From Ampelocalamus luodianensis (taxonomy: Eukaryota; Streptophyta; Magnoliopsida; Poales; Poaceae), in contig CM070628.1 of assembly GCA_036346255.1 (NCBI GenBank), positions 14,337,840 through 14,401,839 on the forward strand: a DNA stretch of 64,000 nucleotides, in the 5' to 3' direction. Of this stretch, positions 58,301-64,000 are shown in pieces (position 1 is the stretch's first letter; every line of letters starts with the position of its first letter). Both the position numbers and the translations under genes were made by a program. The notes beneath the pieces were generated by a model. That model saw nothing but the letters and a program-made list of their open reading frames with translations. It did not search any database and was not told the origin of the DNA.

Positions 58301-60885
58301 GAAAGGTCCTGGAGATAGCCTAAGCGACGTAGAACACGTCGGCGTGCTCCACGGAGGCAGGGTGACAACGACGGCGGTGCAAATCGAAGAAAACAAGCCA
58401 TAACCCTATAACTTGGATTTGCGGCAACACTAGGGCTCTCGGGGTGGAATTGACCTAGGGCTCGTGGTGGAATTGACCTAGGGCTCGTGGTGTAGGCGAC
58501 AATGCGATCCTGGGGATGCCTTATATAGGGCTCGAGATGCACGAGATAAGGAATCCCAAAATCGGGGCTCAAATAGACTCGTCGGTTCTTAGAGATAGAG
58601 ATCAAATCGAGATATGATTGTGATCCAAAAAGATGCGGAAGAGATAAAGATTAAGTTTGGAAAGATTTATCACGATCATTTAGTTGGGAAGTTTGATTTC
58701 CCGGACGAGCTTCTAGAAGGCGACAATGGTGGACGCGGTGAGGAGTCCGCGAAGAAGACGACCTTGGAGACGAAGGCGGTGGGGTCCACCAGTCAGAGAG
58801 AGAAGGGCACGGGTCCACACGTCAACGGATGAAAGCGAGTGTGCGCGCGTTCAGGCTCAACTTGATATGACCATCCATCATCGATCGGACGATCCAAAAA
58901 GATATGAACGTTCTGACAGTCCGAGCAGCGAAACTTTATCGGGCTGTTCAACAAATGTCGGATGGCTCAAACCGCTAGTAACGTTCGGACCGTCGAACGT
59001 CCCACTCCATCGGATTGTTCAAACACGACTAGACGACGGTTGAAGAAAGGACTAAGTGGATGCACACAGAGAGAGGAAGTGAGAGACCGACAGCGGGGAC
59101 CACTGTCGCGAGGGCGACGCGCGGTGCCGGGTCGCATAGAGTCATATAAAGTAGAGAAGGGTTGGGTTTTGGCCCAAGAAGGTTAACTAAGATTTTAATT
59201 AGTTTTCTATTTTATAAAATACTGGAAATTCAAATAAGCAATAGCAAATAGAAAATGAACTCAGAAAAATTCTCGAAAAATCTAGAAAATATATGTGAGC
59301 ACATAGAATTCAAATAAAATAGTTTTGACTATTGTTCAAGTTGGAATTATTCAGATTAAATGATTTTGATATTGAAAATCCAGGTTAAGCTTTTGAGTTA
59401 AATTCAAATAAAATCAAATGGTGAATTTTCTCCCTACTCACTATTCAAAAGATTTTTAAGACTCAGAAAATTGGGATGTTACAGGTAGTACCGGTGTTCT
59501 TTCTTTGGTACTACTGGTGAACATCTGACCGTCTGAGCGCATGATCAAATCGTGCGGTTAAGACCTATGGTCCAAACGTTCTTTTGAATCTGAGCCGTCT
59601 ACGTCGTTGGTTTGTTCGGACCGTCCGAAAGTCACTCAGATCGTGCGGTTAAAACCTTCAGTCTGAACGTTCATTTCAATCTGGGTGTCCACATGGACAC
59701 TCTGTTTAGGTGAGCTGATCTGGTTGTTCTTGTGCTTACGGTAGTACCGGCGTTGTTACTGCGGAACTACCACATCACGGTAGCACCATATAAAGTGCGG
59801 TACGTTTTTTACAGAACAACATTTTCTTAGAGTTTGTTTGCTCTTTGGAAGTGCGGTAGTACCAGAGTGCAACTTGCGGAACTACCGCAACCCGTTATAT
59901 GCGATTTTAAGTAGCGATATGTTTTTTTTCCCAAAAAGTGTTGTTTTTGGACCTCAAAGTTAAATGGAAGTACCGACTCTTAATCGGAACTACCGATAAA
60001 ATGGAACTACTGCATGATAGTTGGTGGTACTACCGTGCTAAATTTCCAACGGCTCTTTCAGAGCAGTTAATGCGCCTGCGCTAACCGTTGATGTCTATTT
60101 TCGGTAGGTGCGGTAGTACCGACCGTTGAATGGCGGGACTACCGCTCGTGCTGAAAGTTTCAAGGATTTGGTCTCAATGGTCGAATTTGTTTGTGGGGGG
60201 TATAAATACCCCCTCCACCTGCTCTTGGACAGAAGAGAGCTTCCACATTTACATCCTTAGTGCCAAGAGCATTCACTCCTCACCTCATACACTCAATTGC
60301 ATTCATTGTGAGGTTGTTGAGCCCAATTCAAGTGCATTCATTCTAGTTTGATCCATTGCACCTGATTGCCGTCAAGCAAAGATTGTGATTCATTACTCTT
60401 GGTGGCTTGGCGGGAGTTTGCACGGTGATCTCTTCAAGAAGATTGTGAAGAGGCCCCGTGCTAATTGTGAGTGGTTCAGTGTTCACCATCTCTGGAGCGG
60501 AGGAAGAACAACCACTAGTGAAATCGAGGGAAGGCTTAATTTGTGGAGCTGGCTTGATTGGTTCAAGCTTCCTCAATGTGGACTAGTAAAGACCGGCAAA
60601 GTCTTTGATACCACGGGAAAAACTTCATTGTTTTCATTCTGGTTAATTCTTGTCTTTACTTTTTCGCATTTAAAATTCTAGCAATTCTATTATAATTGTT
60701 TTGCTTAGCTAGAATTGTATCTAGTATTGACATTAGCTTCTTTTAGTATTGAGTAGCATAGTTGTTCTATTATCTTGTCGTGCTAGGAAGCCTTGTTAGA
60801 AATTATCTTGCTTAAAGTTTAATTTAGTCGATAATTTTAGAAACCTCCTATTCACCCCCTCTAATCGGTTATCCTTGATCCTACA
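55365..60885 (+). repeat. SIRE-like 3' LTR (interrupted)
   Basis: TGAAAGCATC...GATCCTACA. Without the solo LTR it is about 2.01 kb, some 90 bp longer than the 5' LTR because a subrepeat with gtgcggttaa/gtccgaacgttc occurs three times instead of two (extra unit about 59520-59610). Confidence 0.87.
55981..59483 (-). mobile_element. Gypsy-type solo LTR, 3.5 kb
   Basis: TGTCAGAACC...TTGGGATGTTACA, with exact ggtag duplications at 55976-55980 and 59484-59488. The undisturbed site reads aaacggtagtaccggtg in the other LTR. It is related to 24929-26363 and 26364-33106 by its ends and by shared phrases (cacaggcaaccgactggg; gaccacggacgcggctattcgaatag). No internal region is present. The GC-rich open frames at 57932-58605 and 58614-59186 lie in the U3/leader part and match nothing. 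Confidence 0.88.
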
Positions 60886-61149
60886 AAGGGCGACTAGGCA
60901 CGGGCCGAGCACATGTGAGAGGGAGTGGCAGAGTTGAGAGAGAGAAAGGCTGGGGAGAAGAGCAAGCACGCGGGGGCGAGGAAGGAGCACGATGGCACTT
61001 GCGGCCGGGCGCAGCGTCGGCCGCACAAGAGGAGGCTCCAAGGACTAGGCATGGGCCAATCGTGGGGGCACTAGGCGACGAAGGCGGCAGGTAGAGCGTC
61101 GGCGGGCGAGAGGTGGCGGTGCCATCCTTTTGGTCAGCCCGGGCCGACC
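60886..61149. other. GC-rich stretch, nothing recognised
   Basis: It follows the SIRE-like LTR directly. It is purine-rich on the plus strand, with no coding or element signal. It probably belongs to the same captured or decayed unit as the transporter fragment. Confidence 0.4.
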
Positions 61150-61490
61150 ATGCCTGAGGAGACCAAGAACCCAGTGCTATTCTCCGTCGCCCTCGCCGAT
61201 AGGGGCATGAACTAGGCCAAGTACATCGTTGCTTTCGGTGCCCTCAAGGGGATGACGACTGTGCTGCTCATCAACACTGTCGGCCAGGCGCGGTACCTCA
61301 TGTCCATCTCCACGCTCTTCATCTTCATGCTCGTTGCCATCGCTACGCTCGCCCACCAAGATACTACGTGTCGCGAGACCACCAAATACGCGATCGGCGC
61401 AACAAGCTCGTGGCCTGCATTGCCGCCATCCTGGCGTCGTTAGTGGCGACGGCAATGTATAGGGGGCTGAATGCCAAAGGGTGGGTGGTG
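61150..61490 (+). pseudogene. Cationic amino acid transporter (CAT) gene fragment
   Basis: The plus strand reads MPEETKNPVLFSVALADRGM, then a TAG where Trp is expected, then AKYIVAFGALKGMTTVLLIN, TVGQARYL, STLFIFMLVAIATL and, after a frame change, LVACIAAILASLVATAMY. These are membrane segments of plant CAT-family (APC superfamily) transporters that import basic amino acids. Parts that are distant in a full CAT protein are joined without introns here, so pieces have been lost or spliced together. The frames are broken and the ends missing; it is a remnant. Confidence 0.75.
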
Positions 61491-61889
61491 TATGGGGAGG
61501 GAGAAAGCATGAGCCGCGCGCGACAAGAAGGAGCGCGCGATCGGCCGAAGGCCGCACCGCCAATCGGGCATAAGGAGGCGTGCAGTGCACCGCGAGAGAA
61601 GAGTGGCACGAGGAGGGGCTACGTGGCCGGGCAGAGGCTCGAGCTGGCGCGGCTGGGCCAGAGAGAGCCAGAGCCGGGCGCACAGGGGCCAACCGGGCGC
61701 GAGCCAGGGCGGCGGCGCATGAGCAGCGCAGTAACGGCGTCAGGTGCCGACACCAGGAGCAGCCGAGGCAAGCTGAGGAGGAGGCGTCGTGGAGCTTCCA
61801 TTCGGTAGGGGCAAGATCCAGGGGAGAGAAGCTGTGGAGAAAGATTTAGGAGAATAGAATGGAGAAGAAGGAGCTTCTATGTGTGTGTC
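61491..61889. other. GC-rich stretch downstream of the CAT remnant
   Basis: Open frames on both strands are rich in Arg, Ala and Glu and look like composition artefacts. No domain is recognised. It ends at the TGTTGGAGATATGCC start of a BARE-like LTR. Confidence 0.4.
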
Positions 61890-62142
61890 TGTTGGAGATA
61901 TGCCCTAGAGGCAATCATAGAGATGATGATATTTCGTTGTATCCATGATTTAATAAATATTCCTTGAATATTGCCTTTGTGTTGATTAACAAGTATGTGA
62001 CTTGTTTGTGAAACTCTTTACTTATATGGTTATTCTAAAGTTGTCCCTAGTCGGAGTTCATGTGAGGACACACGTGAATGATGGATTAGCACATGTATCG
62101 GTTGATGACCATGTTTCACAGGTCATAGACATGGAGATGTCA
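61890..62142 (+). mobile_element. BARE/RIRE1/Angela-like LTR, 5' end only
   Basis: It begins TGTTGGAGATATGCCCTAGA, a start well known in this Copia family of grasses. About 250 bp are present (to ...catggagatgtca) before the CACTA element interrupts it. The rest of the LTR would lie beyond the CACTA element. Confidence 0.8.
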
Positions 62143-62269
62143 CACTACTACAAAACAGGTTATAGTAGACACCCCATCACAGACGGGTTAATTTGAATGG
62201 CCTCGTGTTGGGTCGCGGCGACATTTGCTTTGCCGCCTATCACGAGGCGGTTCTTATTAGTAATCGTCG

Positions 62270-62560
62270 TGATAGGCATATATCATGACGGATTATCTAT
62301 AGAACTGTCATGAAATATCACTGACGATTCTATTTATGAACCGTCTGTGATAATCCCCATATCACAGACGGTTTATAAATAGAGCCGTCTGTGATATGTC
62401 ACAGACGGTTCTATACACAAACCGTCTGTGATAATCCTCCGTATCACAGACGGTTGATAAATAGAACCGTCTGTGAAATATCACAGACGGTTTTATTTAT
62501 AAATCGGGTGTGATATATGCCTATCATGCATTGCTAATAAGAACCATCTGTGATATCCTC
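62270..62560. repeat. CACTA subterminal repeats
   Basis: At least eight copies of atcacagacgg or its complement ccgtctgtgat lie in alternating orientation, separated by about 14-20 bases. Such subterminal motifs bind the TNPA-type protein in En/Spm. Here neighbouring inverted pairs could fold into short hairpins. Confidence 0.85.
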
Positions 62561-62606
62561 GCTTATAAATACTGGTACCTCGCCTTCCCATTTGAGCCCT
62601 TTCCGC

Positions 62607-62700
62607 GCGAGAGAGAGAGAGAGAGGGGAGGAGAAGGAGAGGAGAAAGGGAGGGAGAAGAGAAAGAGAGGAGAAAGGGAGGGAGAAGGAGAGAAATCGGA
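62607..62700 (+). repeat. GA-rich low-complexity run
   Basis: gagagagaga followed by imperfect ggagaaggag units. It makes long chance frames on both strands. Confidence 0.9.
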
Positions 62701-63250
62701 AGAGATCGATTTGGTATTTTCGCCATGAGCTCGAGGGTAACAATCTTTATAACCCAATTGAGATATTGTAGAATATGCTAAGCATCGCGTGTATAAGAGT
62801 CGAAGTGGGAGTGGGTCCTTCCAGTAGCATCGGTAACCATACGTGAAGAGGAATTGTGCGGATTTCGCAATCGCACCAAGGAATAATAAAACCACACAAA
62901 GTAGTAAGGAATTAATCCCATTATTAGGAATACGATTATTAGCTATTTTGAACAAATCCTCAAACTGCACCCTTTAGAGCATCTCGCAATTTACGTGCTT
63001 AATTAGCGGTTCGAATGGCTAGATTTGATGCTAGGAACCGATTTCACAAGTGGAAGCGCTTATTCAAACAAAACTCTAGGAACCGATGCAAACTTTTGTA
63101 TCCGGATGTAAGGAATAGAATAATATTTTTCATTGGGTGGTTGGAATAATATTAAAGTTCTGTGAGGGGAAGGAAATGGAGAGAGAGCGGTTGAGAGAGA
63201 TTTTATTAATCTAATTTGACACTATATATTTTGTTACATGTGCGGCGTAG

Positions 63251-63991
63251 ATGGACCGAAACTGGATGTATGGTGTGAACCGTGAGTCAAGAGTACATTA
63301 ATGGCGTGGTTGCTTTTAGAAGAGCCGAGCGTGATATGTTGAAAAAGGGGATAAAATTTATGTCTCGTCCATGCATTGATTGCGATAATCAAGATGTTTA
63401 CCAACCCGCAGATAGAAGCACACTTGATTCGAAGGGTTTCAAAAAGGGTATACATGTTGGACCACCACGGTGAAGAGCGACAGAAGTTAGTAATAACGAC
63501 ATCGCCGAGAAGTCAACGATATGTCGGATGTCAACGATATGCCTGATGTAGATCGTGCTTTTGATGAGGATAGGTCACACGATGACAACTGGATCGGATG
63601 CTACGCGATGCGTAAGAGAACTACAAATGAGATAGAGTTTTGTAAATTCGAAGCGCTTAATGGAGGACTCGGTGAGACCTTTGTTCCTCGGCCGCAAGCC
63701 GAATACACAAGGTTGTCAACCGTGATTGAACTGCTTAAATTAAAAGCAAGCAATGGTTGGTCCGATAAGAGTTTCACGGCGTTGTTAGGTCTCCTAGCGG
63801 ACATTCTTCCAGAGGGAAACGTGTTGCCCAACACCACCTACCAAGCAAAGAAGGTTCTTTGTCCATTGGGAATGGAAGTAGAAAGAATACATGCATATCC
63901 GAACGATTGTATCCTCTACCGTAAAGAGTATGCAGACATGCATGTATGTCCGTGTGCAAAGCATCCCGTACAAGCGCCGAATCTTTGCTAG
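63251..63991 (+). pseudogene. CACTA TNPD-type transposase, N-terminal part, frameshifted
   Basis: MDRNWMYGVNRES starts at 63251 and, after a two-base loss near 63290, continues YINGVVAFRRAERDMLKKG and CIDCDNQDVYQPADRSTLDS: the transposase-associated domain with its MDRxWMY start and C-x-x-C pair. A second break comes before the next block at 63521-63991 (RAFDEDRSHDDN, ADILPEGNVLPNTTYQAKKV, CPLGMEVERIHAYPNDCILY), a well-known CACTA transposase segment. The catalytic part would lie beyond the window. The frames suggest a defective copy. Confidence 0.8.
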
Positions 63992-64000
63992 GTTGAAGCA

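Larger units (their letters stand above)
34185..60885 (+). mobile_element. SIRE/Maximus-like Copia retrotransposon with nested insertions
   Basis: 5' LTR 34185-36107, primer site ttggtatcagagcttgg from 36109, gag, protease, integrase, RT, RNase H in Copia order, a third ORF after a long spacer, polypurine tract before 55365, 3' LTR 55365-60885. Without the nested elements it is about 11.7 kb, a usual size for this clade. It is interrupted by 43154-54667 and by 55981-59483. All coding parts have stops or frameshifts, so it is not autonomous. A bilateral target duplication cannot be checked because the 5' LTR is shared with 33107-34184. Confidence 0.87.
62143..64000 (+). mobile_element. CACTA (En/Spm) transposon, 5' part, runs off window
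   Basis: It starts CACTACTACAAAAC at 62143. A subterminal region (about 62270-62520) holds many direct and inverted copies of the tcacagacggt unit. Then come a GA-rich run and, from 63251, coding sequence for a TNPD-type transposase. The right terminus is outside the window, so the 3-bp target duplication cannot be checked (left side tca). Confidence 0.88.

Noticed and set aside
57516..58605. Minus-strand frames with hydrophobic and Ser-rich stretches.
   Set aside because: They are within the solo LTR 55981-59483, whose ends and target duplication are clear. No domain is recognised.
1..64000. tRNA and rRNA genes, organelle inserts and bacterial or phage systems.
   Set aside because: None were seen. 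The tRNA-like signals are primer-binding sites of retrotransposons only.

Overview
This is a stretch of plant nuclear DNA, almost certainly from a grass (Poaceae). The evidence is a host kinase gene with a very GC-rich first exon and AT-rich introns, a Stowaway-type MITE, a CACTA transposon with the CACTACTACAAAA terminus, an LTR start of the BARE/RIRE1/Angela type, and many nested LTR retrotransposons. The species cannot be named from the window. I see no rRNA or tRNA genes, no CRISPR array and no bacterial operons.

One recognisable host gene is present: an EDR1-like, Raf-type MAP kinase kinase kinase on the minus strand. Its start codon is at 19474, and seven exons can be placed by splice sites and protein conservation, down to 3444. 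The last visible exon stops at the kinase hinge. The catalytic half (HRD and DFG motifs) is not in the window and must lie beyond position 1 or be lost. Four one-base deletions, all in short homopolymers, break the reading frame of exons 3 and 4, so this copy is either a young pseudogene or the sequence carries homopolymer errors. Intron 6 is about 10.9 kb because it holds a roughly 9 kb cluster of small Copia-type, gag-only elements with about 390-bp LTRs in both orientations (4886-13910). Intron 4 holds a Stowaway MITE (15464-15758). Intron 7 holds a short-LTR non-autonomous element (835-2903).

Upstream of the kinase gene (20660-22623) lies a Mutator-like Pack-MULE with about 200-bp terminal inverted repeats and a 9-bp target duplication. 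It carries fragments of two unrelated genes, an NPH3/BTB-type gene and a DYW-type PPR gene. After it come a decayed Copia pol (minus, about 22633-24928), a partial Gypsy-type LTR (24929-26363) and a gag-only Gypsy element with unequal LTRs (26364-33106).

From 33107 to 60885 the window is a SIRE/Maximus-like Copia element. It has an LTR at 34185-36107, broken gag, protease, integrase, RT and RNase H, an extra third ORF, and a 3' LTR at 55365-60885. Upstream of its 5' LTR is the tail of a second copy sharing the same LTR. It is invaded by a non-coding LARD-like element (43154-54667, target duplication GCTCC), whose 5' LTR holds a 2.86-kb solo LTR (44707-47570, target duplication ACATG). Its 3' LTR holds a 3.5-kb Gypsy-type solo LTR (55981-59483, target duplication GGTAG).

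The right end (60886-64000) has a decayed cationic amino acid transporter fragment, the start of a BARE-like LTR, and the 5' part of a CACTA transposon with its subterminal repeats and the start of its TNPD-type transposase, which runs off the window. I found no convincing new biological system. The unusual points are the inverted LTR array inside a host intron, two different LTR elements ending at the same target nucleotide in two copies of the SIRE-like element, the dual-capture Pack-MULE, and dense GGTAGTACCG-like motifs in the SIRE-like LTR.
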